From the NCBI GenBank assembly GCA_964441735.1, contig CAYTVB010000006.1, forward strand, positions 12,430 through 76,429: a stretch of DNA of 64,000 nucleotides. Direction: 5' to 3'. Positions 34,455-43,189 of the stretch are shown in pieces; position 1 is the stretch's first letter, and each line of letters opens with the position of its first letter. The position numbers and the translations under genes were made by a program. This stretch comes from JASMTM01 sp964441735. GTDB taxonomy: Bacteria; Thermotogota; Thermotogae; Petrotogales; Kosmotogaceae. Under the pieces are notes generated by a model. The model ran no database searches. It was not told where the DNA came from and was given only the letters and a program-made list of their open reading frames with translations.

Positions 34455-35301
34455 AATCATCCTCTTTCATTTTCCGGTATTCCGAAGCTACATTTTTGGC
34501 CATATCTCTTATCGATTTAATGTAGGTTTGTCTTTGCATTACACTGATAGCATTTCTTGCATCAAGCAAATTGAAGGTGTGAGAACATTTCATCAAATAA
34601 TCATAAGCCGGCAGTAAAAGACTATTATTCAAGCATACATCACATTCTTCTCTGTACATTTCATAAAGCTTAAAGAGTTTTTCTGTATCTGCCAATTCGA
34701 AATTATATGATGAGAACTGTTTTTCATTTTCTATAAAAACATCGCCATATTTGATATGTTCATTCCAATCAATATCAAAAAAGTTATCTGTCTTCTGAAG
34801 ATACATAGCTATTCGTTCAAGACCATATGTGATTTCAAGGGACACCTTATCTACGGGTATTCCTCCTACCTGTTGAAAATAAGTGTACTGAGTTATTTCC
34901 ATACCATCAAGCCAGACTTCCCAGCCTACTCCCCAGGCACCTAATGTAGGAGATTCCCAATTATCTTCAACAAAACGAATATCATGATTTTTAGGATTAA
35001 TACCAAGAGCTCTCAATGAATCGAGATAAATTTCCTGAGAATTTTCAGGTGAGGGTTTAATCAATACCTGGTACTGAAAATACCTCTGCGTTCTCATGGG
35101 ATTTTCAGCATATCTACCATCGGTTGGTCTTCTGCACGGTTGAAGAAAAGCGACTCTCCAGGGCTCTTTTCCAAGCGACCTTAAAAACGTAGAAGGATGA
35201 AAGGTTCCTGCTCCCATTTCCATGTCGTATGGTTGATCAATAATACATCCTTTACCGGCCCAATAACTATTGAGATTTGCTATGACGTCCTGTAAAAACA
35301 T
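34444..35301 (-). CDS. glyQ: Glycyl-tRNA synthetase alpha subunit
   Basis: This is the catalytic subunit of the tetrameric glycyl-tRNA synthetase and forms glycyl-adenylate. The family opening (FLQDVIANLNSYWAGKGC, then QPYDMEMGAGTFHPST) and the class II region GWEVWLDGMEITQYTYFQQ are clear, and length (285 aa) is normal. It starts 12 bp after fakA with no room for a T-box leader, so it depends on upstream transcription. Confidence 0.96.
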   Translation of the reverse strand: MFLQDVIANLNSYWAGKGCIIDQPYDMEMGAGTFHPSTFLRSLGKEPWRVAFLQPCRRPTDGRYAENPMRTQRYFQYQVLIKPSPENSQEIYLDSLRALGINPKNHDIRFVEDNWESPTLGAWGVGWEVWLDGMEITQYTYFQQVGGIPVDKVSLEITYGLERIAMYLQKTDNFFDIDWNEHIKYGDVFIENEKQFSSYNFELADTEKLFKLYEMYREECDVCLNNSLLLPAYDYLMKCSHTFNLLDARNAISVMQRQTYIKSIRDMAKNVASEYRKMKEDDYEE

Positions 35302-35313
35302 CTTCCCCTCCGT

Positions 35314-36984
35314 TCATTCAACAGAAATGAGATAATAGTAGTATGGCTGGTTGCCTTTATGAAGCTCAAATTCAAGATCTTCAAATTTATCAGATAATGA
35401 ATCAATTAATTTCTCAGCCTGCTCTTTTTTTACGTCAGTTCCGTAAAATATGGTTACAATTTCTTTGTCTTCATCATCTTTAACTGCATCCTTTAATGAC
35501 TCAATTATCACTTTTTCCAGTCTTCTGCCACTGGCAATCATTTCATTTCTGCCCATGGCAATATATTCGCCTTTTTTTACCTTTTTACCTTTAATACTTG
35601 AATCACGTATCGAATGAGTAACGGAAATTGGATAGACTGTTTCTATTACCTCTTCCATTTCCTTAACCAGTTCATTTATTTCCAGTTCATCATTATAAAC
35701 CGTAAGTGCAGCTATACCTTCCTGCACTGTCTTCGTTGGAATAACGGTAATTTTCTTTTTTCGATTTTTTTCCATAACGTTGCGTGCTGCTTCCTGAGCT
35801 GTCAAAATAATATTTGGATTGTTGGGCAATACAATAACTGAAGGACTTTTTATTTTTTCCATTGAACCAAGTAGGTTTTTCATACTGGGATTCATAGTTT
35901 GTCCACCCCTGATTATTGCATCTGCTCCCAAACTGTTCATTATATCACTTAATCCCTCACCGGGCGAAACTGAGATCAATCCATGATTTTTACCCTCTGC
36001 AATATTCTTTTCTTCTTCAGCCTCATCAACCAGATCTACAACGTGTTCATGCTGTACCTTCATATTATCTATTTTTACCTTTTTCAATGAGCCATAATTC
36101 AGTAGTTTCTCAATTATTTCGCCGGGATGATTGGTATGAATATGAATTTTTAAGATATTATCCTGATTGACCACCACAATAGAATCGCCCATATCGTTGA
36201 AGTATTCCTTCAGTTCGCTGGTTATTTCATCTTTACTTTTTTCATTATTACCAAATCCAAGGATCAGTTCAGTACAATAATAATATTTGAGTTCCTCTTT
36301 AACAATATCAACAAGCTTTTCTGCTGATGTTGTACCGGTTTCTGTTGATAATTCAAGCAACTCTACATCAGTTTCACCTTTAGCTGCTAGCTCAAAACCT
36401 TCCATTATGTAAGCCAGTCCTTTTGCACCGGCATCCACTACACCTGCTTCTCTTAATTTCGCAAGTAATTGTGGTGTTTTTCTCACCGTTTCTTTCGCGA
36501 TTTTTGAAAGCCCTTCAAAGTAATCAGTAAATTCATCTATACCTTCAAGTTTCTCAGTTGCTTGAATAGCCAGTTCTTTAATTAGGGTCAACATTGTACC
36601 CTCTACTGGCTTCATAACTGACTTATAGGCTACTTTTCTGGACTCTTCAAGACATTCAGTAAATGCTTTTGTTGTTAGCAACTTTCTGCCATTTACCCCT
36701 TCTGAAAAGCCTCTAAAAATCTGGGACAATATTACTCCAGAGTTTCCTCTGGCTCCCATTAACATGCCCATCTTTACTGCATTAACTACTTCAGGTAAAT
36801 CTTCATTTTTAGTTTTGTCAAGATACTCCACTGCTTCCAGTATTGCAGCAGACATGTTTGATCCTGTGTCACCGTCGGGTACAGGAAATACGTTAAGAGC
36901 ATTTATTTCATCCTTATTGGCAAGCAAACGCTCAGCGGCTTTTTTAAAAGCCAACACAAAAAACTTACCGTTGAGCCTTTTCAT
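35314..36984 (-). CDS. fakA: DAK-domain fatty acid kinase catalytic subunit (FakA/YloV type, 556 aa)
   Basis: FakA phosphorylates fatty acids bound to DegV (FakB) proteins so that they can enter phospholipid synthesis. The N-terminal DhaL-like domain shows the metal/ATP motif NVFPVPDGDTGSNM (Asp37 and Asp39). A middle domain and a C-terminal domain (GGQTMNPSMKNLL..., IVLPNNPNI) complete the usual three-part layout. I chose the ATG at 36984, nine bases after GGAGG. It is preceded by an Asp23-family gene, the YloU-YloV pair known from Bacillus. A DegV candidate partner lies at 10256-11083. Confidence 0.9.
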   Translation of the reverse strand: MKRLNGKFFVLAFKKAAERLLANKDEINALNVFPVPDGDTGSNMSAAILEAVEYLDKTKNEDLPEVVNAVKMGMLMGARGNSGVILSQIFRGFSEGVNGRKLLTTKAFTECLEESRKVAYKSVMKPVEGTMLTLIKELAIQATEKLEGIDEFTDYFEGLSKIAKETVRKTPQLLAKLREAGVVDAGAKGLAYIMEGFELAAKGETDVELLELSTETGTTSAEKLVDIVKEELKYYYCTELILGFGNNEKSKDEITSELKEYFNDMGDSIVVVNQDNILKIHIHTNHPGEIIEKLLNYGSLKKVKIDNMKVQHEHVVDLVDEAEEEKNIAEGKNHGLISVSPGEGLSDIMNSLGADAIIRGGQTMNPSMKNLLGSMEKIKSPSVIVLPNNPNIILTAQEAARNVMEKNRKKKITVIPTKTVQEGIAALTVYNDELEINELVKEMEEVIETVYPISVTHSIRDSSIKGKKVKKGEYIAMGRNEMIASGRRLEKVIIESLKDAVKDDEDKEIVTIFYGTDVKKEQAEKLIDSLSDKFEDLEFELHKGNQPYYYYLISVE

Positions 36985-36997
36985 CTCAACGTTCCTC

Positions 36998-37339
36998 CTA
37001 GTCCTGAATTCCAACTACGTAAACATTTACTTTTACAGCCGTTGCCTCAATGTATTCCTTAAGACGGTGAAAAACGTTTTCCTGGATGTTTTTGGCAACT
37101 ACCGGAATATTAACTCCATACTCAAGCACAAGCTCAATATCCAGTATCAATGAACCATCGATCTCTTCGTTCACCTTTATACCATGTCTTTCTTCCGAAC
37201 CAAAAAGTCGTGATAACAGTCCCTGTTGTGTAGTACCAACGTTTACAGGACCATAAGATTCTGCCACAACTTTTTTTACTATAGATGTTATGACCTGTAA
37301 TGAAATTTCTACCTTACCGTACTCTGTTGTTATTAACAC
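36998..37339 (-). CDS. Asp23/Gls24 family protein (YloU-like, 113 aa)
   Basis: This is a small Asp23/Gls24-family protein of the kind that sits at the membrane or envelope in Firmicutes. The TTEYGKVEISLQVITSIVKKVV opening, the alternating strands with LILDIELVLEYGVNIP and VVAKNIQENVFHRLKEY are typical. I set the start at the GTG at 37339, six bases after GAGGTG, inside the end of dxs (26-bp overlap). It is directly upstream of fakA, the same pairing as yloU-yloV in Bacillus, so a link with the fatty acid kinase is possible. Confidence 0.85.
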   Translation of the reverse strand: MLITTEYGKVEISLQVITSIVKKVVAESYGPVNVGTTQQGLLSRLFGSEERHGIKVNEEIDGSLILDIELVLEYGVNIPVVAKNIQENVFHRLKEYIEATAVKVNVYVVGIQD

Positions 37340-39209
37340 GGAATTCACCTCGCAATTCTAATATCCTTCTTTCTAAACTATCACAATCCAGTGAAAGGTC
37401 TTTTAAAACCTCTTCTCTTGTTCCCTGTTCTGAAAATTTATCATCTATTCCTATGTTTTTAACGCTTATACCTATTCCACAATCATTCAAATAATTCATC
37501 ACGGCGTTACCAAATCCACCCAATCTTGTTCCTTCTTCTATGGTTATTATCTGACTATAATTTTTTGCAATATCATCAAGAGTTTTGGCATCAAGAGGTT
37601 TAATAGCCCTGCAATTATACATTGATATATCATGTTTTTTGCACACAGGCAGAACCCTATCAACCATGCTTCCTACAGCAAGAACTACTGTTTCGTATTT
37701 TTCACTTGCTTCATTAATTCTATTCCATCTAAAAACATCTATTTTTTTCATTTCGTTTATTATAGTATCGGGTTCGCCTTTTTTGGTTTCTCTTGGATAT
37801 CTTATGAAAACGGGCCCTTCAAGTCTTTCTTCGTTCAATATTGAGTAGAGCATATCGGAAAGCTCCTGTAATCCTGATGGTGCAAATAGTTTTATATTGG
37901 GTACTGCATTTAAATAAGAAATATCAAATATTCCATTATGAGTTGGGCCATCGTGACCAACTATTCCAGCTCTGTCTATAACAAATATTATAGGTAATTT
38001 CTGCAATGCAACATCGTGTATGATCTGGTCATAAGCTCTCTGTAGAAATGTAGAGTAAACAGCAAAAACTGGTCGAAAGCCCCGTGTTGCCAATCCAGCA
38101 CCGAAATTTGTGCATAGTTGTTCTGTAATGCCAAGGTCATAAAAACGCCCGGGAAATTCTTTAGCAAAGAAATTCATCCCTGTTCCATCAGGCATTGCTG
38201 CTGTTATTCCAACAATTCGTCTATCATTCTTAGCCAGTTGCTTTAATGTTTTTCCAAAAATCTCACTATACGAGACAAAGTTATGATCCTTTATGTTCAT
38301 ACCTGTTTCAGGATCAAATTTTGACATGCTATGATAGGCATCAGGTTTTTCCTCAGCATAACCAAGTCCTCTCCCTTTTTTGGTTACTGCATGGATGACA
38401 AAAGGTTCATCGAATTTCTTTACCAGCTCAAATAGTTCAACGAGATCCTTTATTTTGTTGCCATCGACGGGACCGAGATAATTCAATCCAAAATCTTCAA
38501 ATATGTTTCGCCCGAGCATTGCATGTTTAATTCCGCTCTTTAAATTTGAAAGCAAATGCTCAACACCTTTAAGTTTCATCGTTTCAAGAGATTCTCTAAT
38601 TTCCTCTTTCATTTCTCTGTAAAAAGGATTCAATCTGAGTTCATCCAGTTTAGAGGATAACGAACCTACATTTTTGCTTATACTCATTCCATTATCATTA
38701 ATTACTAGAACTATCTTTGAATTTAGCTCATTCATCTGATTCAGAGCTTCAAGACTGGAACCTGATGTCAGTGCCCCATCTCCAACCACCACTACAATTT
38801 TTCTGTAATCTCTGTCCATTTCCAGGGCTTTTTCTATACCCAAAGCCACCGGAATACCTGTTCCTACATGACCTGCACCAAAAATATCATATGTGCTTTC
38901 GTTACGCTTTACAAATCCACTTATTCCATCCTTTTGGCGTAGTGTTTTAAAAGAATGGTACCTTCCCGTTAAAAGCTTATGTGTATATGCCTGGTGTCCT
39001 GTATCCCATATAATAATATCTTTTGATGGATCAAATATTTTGTAAAGTGCGATTGTTAGTTCGATGGTACCTAGATTAGATGCTAAATGCCCTGTATTCT
39101 TCGAAATCACGTTAATAATGTAATCTCTAAAATTATCAGCAAGAGCATTCAATTCTGTGTAAGAATAATTTTTCAGTTTTTTAAATAGTGGTTCTTCATA
39201 TTTACCCAT
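37314..39209 (-). CDS. dxs: 1-deoxy-D-xylulose-5-phosphate synthase
   Basis: This thiamine-diphosphate enzyme joins pyruvate and glyceraldehyde-3-phosphate in the first step of the MEP isoprenoid pathway. The ThDP/Mg motif is GDGALTSGSSLEALNQMN...NDN. GHLASNLGTIELTIALY, the GHQAYTHKLLTGR segment, and the second domain with DRAGIVGHDGPTHNGIFDISYL are all present. At 631 aa it is full length. I prefer the ATG at 39209, which has GGTGAGG just upstream inside the end of folD (8-bp overlap). Confidence 0.96.
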   Translation of the reverse strand: MGKYEEPLFKKLKNYSYTELNALADNFRDYIINVISKNTGHLASNLGTIELTIALYKIFDPSKDIIIWDTGHQAYTHKLLTGRYHSFKTLRQKDGISGFVKRNESTYDIFGAGHVGTGIPVALGIEKALEMDRDYRKIVVVVGDGALTSGSSLEALNQMNELNSKIVLVINDNGMSISKNVGSLSSKLDELRLNPFYREMKEEIRESLETMKLKGVEHLLSNLKSGIKHAMLGRNIFEDFGLNYLGPVDGNKIKDLVELFELVKKFDEPFVIHAVTKKGRGLGYAEEKPDAYHSMSKFDPETGMNIKDHNFVSYSEIFGKTLKQLAKNDRRIVGITAAMPDGTGMNFFAKEFPGRFYDLGITEQLCTNFGAGLATRGFRPVFAVYSTFLQRAYDQIIHDVALQKLPIIFVIDRAGIVGHDGPTHNGIFDISYLNAVPNIKLFAPSGLQELSDMLYSILNEERLEGPVFIRYPRETKKGEPDTIINEMKKIDVFRWNRINEASEKYETVVLAVGSMVDRVLPVCKKHDISMYNCRAIKPLDAKTLDDIAKNYSQIITIEEGTRLGGFGNAVMNYLNDCGIGISVKNIGIDDKFSEQGTREEVLKDLSLDCDSLERRILELRGEFRVNNNRVR

Positions 39210-40038
39210 TATCCTCACCAAAACTTCCTTTAGTAGCGTTCACAAGATGTTTAAACAATAAGGCTGTAGTAACGGTACCTACTCCACCTGGTACGGGCGT
39301 TATATGCTTCACCTTATCCTTCACGCTATCAAAATCTACGTCCCCAACCATTTTACCATCAACAAAATTTATGCCAACATCTACTACTGTGGACTCATTT
39401 CTTATATCTCGTTCAGTGACAAAGTTCGCTTTACCAACAGCTACTACAAGTATTTCTGCATTTCTCATTTTATTCTCTATTTTCTCTGTTCTCGAATGAC
39501 AGATTGTAACGGTTGCATCTACTCCTTTTTTAAGCATAAGCAGAGCCAACGGTTTCCCAACGGTTGTCGATCTTCCTACAATCGTTACATCCTTACCTTT
39601 AAGATCAACATCATAGTAACTGAGTATTTCCATAATGGCTTCAGCAGTAGGTGGCTTAAAAATGGGTTTGTCAAGAGCTAACCAGCCAAAATTTCTAGCC
39701 GTTCTTCCTTCAATGTCTTTTTCAGCCTTTAGTTTTTCAGCTATTAGATTGTGAGGAACATTTTTTAGCGGATGCATTACCATTACTCCATCTATTGAAG
39801 CATCGCTATTAATCTCTACAATATCTTCTTCAGGATTTTCTGACGCTTCTCTTTCTACAATTTCGAAGTTCAATTTTTCGCCTTTTTTTCTGATACTTTT
39901 CATGTACGATTTTGTAGCTTTATCTGGGTCACTTGTATATATAAGCATTTTTGGTTTTTTTTCGATAGTTTTGACTGAATCATCAATTTCACTGTAAATT
40001 GACTCTGCAATGGGTTTACCTGTAAATATTTTACTCAT
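39202..40038 (-). CDS. folD: Methylenetetrahydrofolate dehydrogenase/cyclohydrolase
   Basis: FolD interconverts 5,10-methylene-THF, methenyl-THF and 10-formyl-THF. The substrate-site segment KSYMKSIRKKGEKL (with the family's YxxxK), DGVMVMHPL, and the nucleotide-binding VGRSTTVGKPLALLML are present. So is the C-terminal TPVPGGVGTVTTALL, which matches the family signature PGGVGPMT with Thr in place of Pro. Length (278 aa) is normal. It follows fhs by 9 bp, and the two act in consecutive steps on C1 units. Confidence 0.95.
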   Translation of the reverse strand: MSKIFTGKPIAESIYSEIDDSVKTIEKKPKMLIYTSDPDKATKSYMKSIRKKGEKLNFEIVEREASENPEEDIVEINSDASIDGVMVMHPLKNVPHNLIAEKLKAEKDIEGRTARNFGWLALDKPIFKPPTAEAIMEILSYYDVDLKGKDVTIVGRSTTVGKPLALLMLKKGVDATVTICHSRTEKIENKMRNAEILVVAVGKANFVTERDIRNESTVVDVGINFVDGKMVGDVDFDSVKDKVKHITPVPGGVGTVTTALLFKHLVNATKGSFGEDNG

Positions 40039-40047
40039 AATAACACC

Positions 40048-41718
40048 TCAAAACAAACCACTTATGGTTCCATCTTCGTCAACATCGATTTTGGTTGCTC
40101 CCGGTACTTTTGGTAATCCAGGCATAAGTAGAATACTGCCAGCGACAGCTACTAAAAATCCAGCCCCAGCAGAAAGAGTGAGATCTCTAATATTGAACGT
40201 ATATTCACCCGGTGCCCCTTTAATATCAGCATTATCTGTAACCGAATACTGCGTCTTAGCAACTATAACCGGAAGATTCCCGTATCCATGTTTTTTGAAT
40301 AATCTTAATTTCTTTTTTGCAGCAGATTCATAATTCACTTCACTTGCTCTATAAATCTCCTTTGCCAATTTTTCTATCTTCTCTTCAGCAGGATCATCAA
40401 GAGAGAACAACGGCTTAAATCTGTTTTCTTTGCTGTTATCAATTTCGTCAGCTACTTTCTTTGCCAATTCAAGTCCACCTTCTGAACCTTTCTTCCATAC
40501 ATCTGATAATTCAAATATCATATTGTTTTCTCTGCATAATCTACCAAAAGTCTTTATCTCATTTTCTGTATCATTATCAAATTTATTTAGAGCAACTATA
40601 ACGGGGATATTGTATTTACTCATGTTTTCGTAATGTACTTTGAGATTTTCAAAACCTTTCTCCAGTGCCTTCAAATTTTCATTATCCAGTTCATCATCAG
40701 AAACACCCCCATTTGATTTTAAGGCGCGAATCGATGCCACTAAAACAACGGCGGAGGGATCAAAATCTCCTGTCTGACTGACAAAATCCAGGAATTTCTC
40801 TCCTCCAAGTTCTGCACCAAATCCTGCTTCAGTCACTACATAATCACTTAGTTTTAACGCCAGTTTCGTGGCCATGAGAGAATTGGTACCATGAGCAATG
40901 TTTGCAAAAGGTCCACCATGAACAAAAGCTGGTGTCCCTTCAATTGTTTGAACAAGGTTTGGATTTAGAGCATGTTTCAAAAGAGCTGTCATTGCTCCAT
41001 TTATCTCAAGCGATTCTGCTTTAACAAATTCTCTTGAATAATTCCTTCCAATCACAATATTGCCAAGTCGTTTTTTAAGATCCGTAATATTCGTAGCAAG
41101 ACACAATATTGCCATTATTTCAGAAGCAGCTGTAATTATAAAACTATCTTCCCGGGGGTATCCGTTAGAGTGTCCACCAAGTCCAACAATAATCTCTCTC
41201 AATGCTCTATCATTCATGTCAACCGTTCTTGGCCAATATATTCTCGTTGGATCTATACCCAGTTTATTACCAAATTTAATATGGGCATCAATAACTGCCG
41301 ATAAGAGATTATGAGCTATTGATATTGCGTGCATGTCACCTGTAAAATGCAGGTTTATATCTTCCATTGGGAGTACCTGAGAATAACCTCCGCCTGCTGC
41401 ACCACCCTTAATACCCATTATAGGACCAACAGATGGTTCTCTTAATGTAACCACTGAGTTTTTGCCTAATTTGTTCAGGGCCATTGTTAGTCCTATGGAG
41501 TTTGTTGTTTTTCCTTCACCTGCGCTTGTTGGACTCATTGCGGTTACAAGAATTAATTTGCCGTCTTTCTCTTTTTTTAACGTTTCCTGTAATCGATGAG
41601 AAACCTTTGCAATATAATCTCCATGAAGTGTCAACGATTCTTCCGGAATATTCAATTTTTTTGCAACTTCTTTTATGGGTTTTAAGGTAGCCTTTTGAGC
41701 TATTTCAATATCTTCCAT
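40048..41718 (-). CDS. fhs: Formate-tetrahydrofolate ligase
   Basis: This enzyme makes 10-formyl-THF from formate, THF and ATP. The P-loop is TSAGEGKTTNSIG, and the family motifs REPSVGPIMGIKGGAAGGG, FTGDMHAI and EAGFGAELGGEKF are intact. Length (556 aa) is normal. Together with folD directly downstream it gives a complete formate-to-methylene-THF branch, and with the tdh/kbl genes it could connect to glycine metabolism. Its ribosome site is a G-run before ATG. Confidence 0.97.
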   Translation of the reverse strand: MEDIEIAQKATLKPIKEVAKKLNIPEESLTLHGDYIAKVSHRLQETLKKEKDGKLILVTAMSPTSAGEGKTTNSIGLTMALNKLGKNSVVTLREPSVGPIMGIKGGAAGGGYSQVLPMEDINLHFTGDMHAISIAHNLLSAVIDAHIKFGNKLGIDPTRIYWPRTVDMNDRALREIIVGLGGHSNGYPREDSFIITAASEIMAILCLATNITDLKKRLGNIVIGRNYSREFVKAESLEINGAMTALLKHALNPNLVQTIEGTPAFVHGGPFANIAHGTNSLMATKLALKLSDYVVTEAGFGAELGGEKFLDFVSQTGDFDPSAVVLVASIRALKSNGGVSDDELDNENLKALEKGFENLKVHYENMSKYNIPVIVALNKFDNDTENEIKTFGRLCRENNMIFELSDVWKKGSEGGLELAKKVADEIDNSKENRFKPLFSLDDPAEEKIEKLAKEIYRASEVNYESAAKKKLRLFKKHGYGNLPVIVAKTQYSVTDNADIKGAPGEYTFNIRDLTLSAGAGFLVAVAGSILLMPGLPKVPGATKIDVDEDGTISGLF

Positions 41719-41731
41719 GTAATACCCCCCC

Positions 41732-42184
41732 TTAAAGTTTCTTCTTTTCTTCCTTTGTGTACTTTTTTGCTATCTTATCCAGTACACCATTTACAAACTT
41801 TCCGTCTTGTTGAGTGGCATACATTTTCGCAATTTCTATCGCTTCATTTAACGTTACCTCTATTGGAACATCATCTTCATAAAGGAGTTCATAGGTTCCC
41901 AACCTTAAAACATTTTTATCTACTGATGCGAGTCGATTTAGTGTCCAGTTTGATAGTGATTCATCTATTATCTCGTCAAGATGATTTTTATTATTAATTA
42001 TTCCTTTCAGATACCTTCTGGCTAATTTAGCAAGATCATTACTCAAAAGGAAATCCGAAAGTTCTTTGTCAAGATATTCATTGGTAATATCAATATCATT
42101 GTGAAAATCATATTGATATATCGCTCTAAAAACAATATCGCGCATCCTTCTTCTACCGTATATTCGTCCCTTATTGAAGTCCAT
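41732..42184 (-). CDS. nusB: Transcription antitermination factor NusB
   Basis: NusB is a small helical RNA-binding protein that works with NusE (S10) in antitermination of rRNA operons. The RRRMRDIVFRAIYQYDF opening, NWTLNRLASVDKNVLRLGTYEL and VTLNEAIEIAKMYATQQDGKFVNGVLDKI regions match the family, and length (150 aa) is normal. It lies between asp23 and fhs; the asp23-nusB-fhs-folD linkage is common in Firmicutes and Thermotogota. Confidence 0.95.
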   Translation of the reverse strand: MDFNKGRIYGRRRMRDIVFRAIYQYDFHNDIDITNEYLDKELSDFLLSNDLAKLARRYLKGIINNKNHLDEIIDESLSNWTLNRLASVDKNVLRLGTYELLYEDDVPIEVTLNEAIEIAKMYATQQDGKFVNGVLDKIAKKYTKEEKKKL

Positions 42185-42201
42185 ATATCCCTTTCAGAAA
42201 A

Positions 42202-42582
42202 CTATTCTTCCGTTTCCTCCTCTTCGGCTGGCTCCTGTTCTTCGACAACCTCTTCAAAAATATTCGAAACTCTCACAAATACTTCATCTACTTTTATTCC
42301 ACTAAAGTTCTCCACATCTTCCTTGATTTTCTTCTGAAGCTGTCTACAATATTCTGGAATAGATTCACCATATTTTACTCGTGTATTTACTGTGATCTTA
42401 ATGGCGTTTATTCCTTCTTCACCTTCGTCTGTTTCAACCTCTATTTTTCCCCTTGCTTCTTTTTTCCTCTTTTGATCCTTTGTATCAATCCCATTGAATT
42501 CCATGTATGCGTGGATTGCTACATCTTTAATGACAACATCAGATATCTCAATTCTTCCCAGTTCATTTTCGCCATATTTCAT
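42202..42582 (-). CDS. Asp23/Gls24 family protein (126 aa)
   Basis: This is a second Asp23/Gls24-family protein (YqhY-like by context next to nusB). The pattern NELGRIEISDVVIKDVAIHAY, IKITVNTRVKYGESIPEYCRQLQKKIKEDVENFSG is typical. The last 15 residues are almost all Glu, Pro and Ala (EEQEPAEEEETEE). Of two nearby ATGs, I chose 42582, six bases after GGAGGT; the other abuts the ribosome site. It lies in the efp-asp23-nusB order also seen in Bacillus, where YqhY is linked to acetyl-CoA carboxylase control. Confidence 0.87.
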   Translation of the reverse strand: MKYGENELGRIEISDVVIKDVAIHAYMEFNGIDTKDQKRKKEARGKIEVETDEGEEGINAIKITVNTRVKYGESIPEYCRQLQKKIKEDVENFSGIKVDEVFVRVSNIFEEVVEEQEPAEEEETEE

Positions 42583-42612
42583 AGTCATACCTCCCTGTTT
42601 AATTCTGATTAT

Positions 42613-43170
42613 TTATGCTTTCTCAACATACTCACCGGTTTTGGTATTGACACGAATTTTGTCTCCATTCTCAACAAAAAAGGGTAGGGTAACTTTTAAC
42701 CCAGTATCACATATCGCTGGCTTTCCGCCTCCTGAAGCAGTGTCACCTTTGAAATTGGGCGCTGTGTCCACGACTTCAAGTACCACTGTATTGGGCAAAA
42801 CTATATTTATAGGTTTATGGTCATGAAGTTGGAGATACAGTTCCATATTTTCTCTAAGGTAATAAACATTATCGCCAACCATATCTTCTTCAACGGGATA
42901 CTGTTCAAAGGTTTCGAGATCCATAAAATAGTAGAGTTTTCCATCTTTGTATAGGTATTGTACTGACCTCAATGTCAGCTGCGCTTCTTCTACTTTGTCA
43001 CCGCTGTTAAATTTGAACTCCCTTACATAATTAGTGTCAACATTTTTCAGTTTGGTTCTTATTATTCCGCTTCCTCTTGCTGTAAAATGCTTATTTACAT
43101 CAAGTACCATATATATTTCATCATCTATCAGTAAGGCCATACCCTTTTTTATTGAACCAACATCTACCAA
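42613..43170 (-). CDS. efp: Elongation factor P with arginine at the loop tip
   Basis: EF-P binds between the P and E sites and rescues ribosomes stalled at proline runs. Three beta-barrel domains are present in 185 aa, with the family C-terminal ending (VENGDKIRVNTKTGEYVEKA) intact. The modified loop reads NKHFTARGSGIIRTKLKN, with Arg32 where many bacteria carry a modified lysine. Position and residue match the rhamnosylated type of Pseudomonas, but no earP gene is in view. Thermotoga EF-P also has Arg here, as I recall. It follows pepQ by 19 bp. Confidence 0.95.
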   Translation of the reverse strand: MVDVGSIKKGMALLIDDEIYMVLDVNKHFTARGSGIIRTKLKNVDTNYVREFKFNSGDKVEEAQLTLRSVQYLYKDGKLYYFMDLETFEQYPVEEDMVGDNVYYLRENMELYLQLHDHKPINIVLPNTVVLEVVDTAPNFKGDTASGGGKPAICDTGLKVTLPFFVENGDKIRVNTKTGEYVEKA

Positions 43171-43189
43171 ATTTTACACCCCCAAACCA

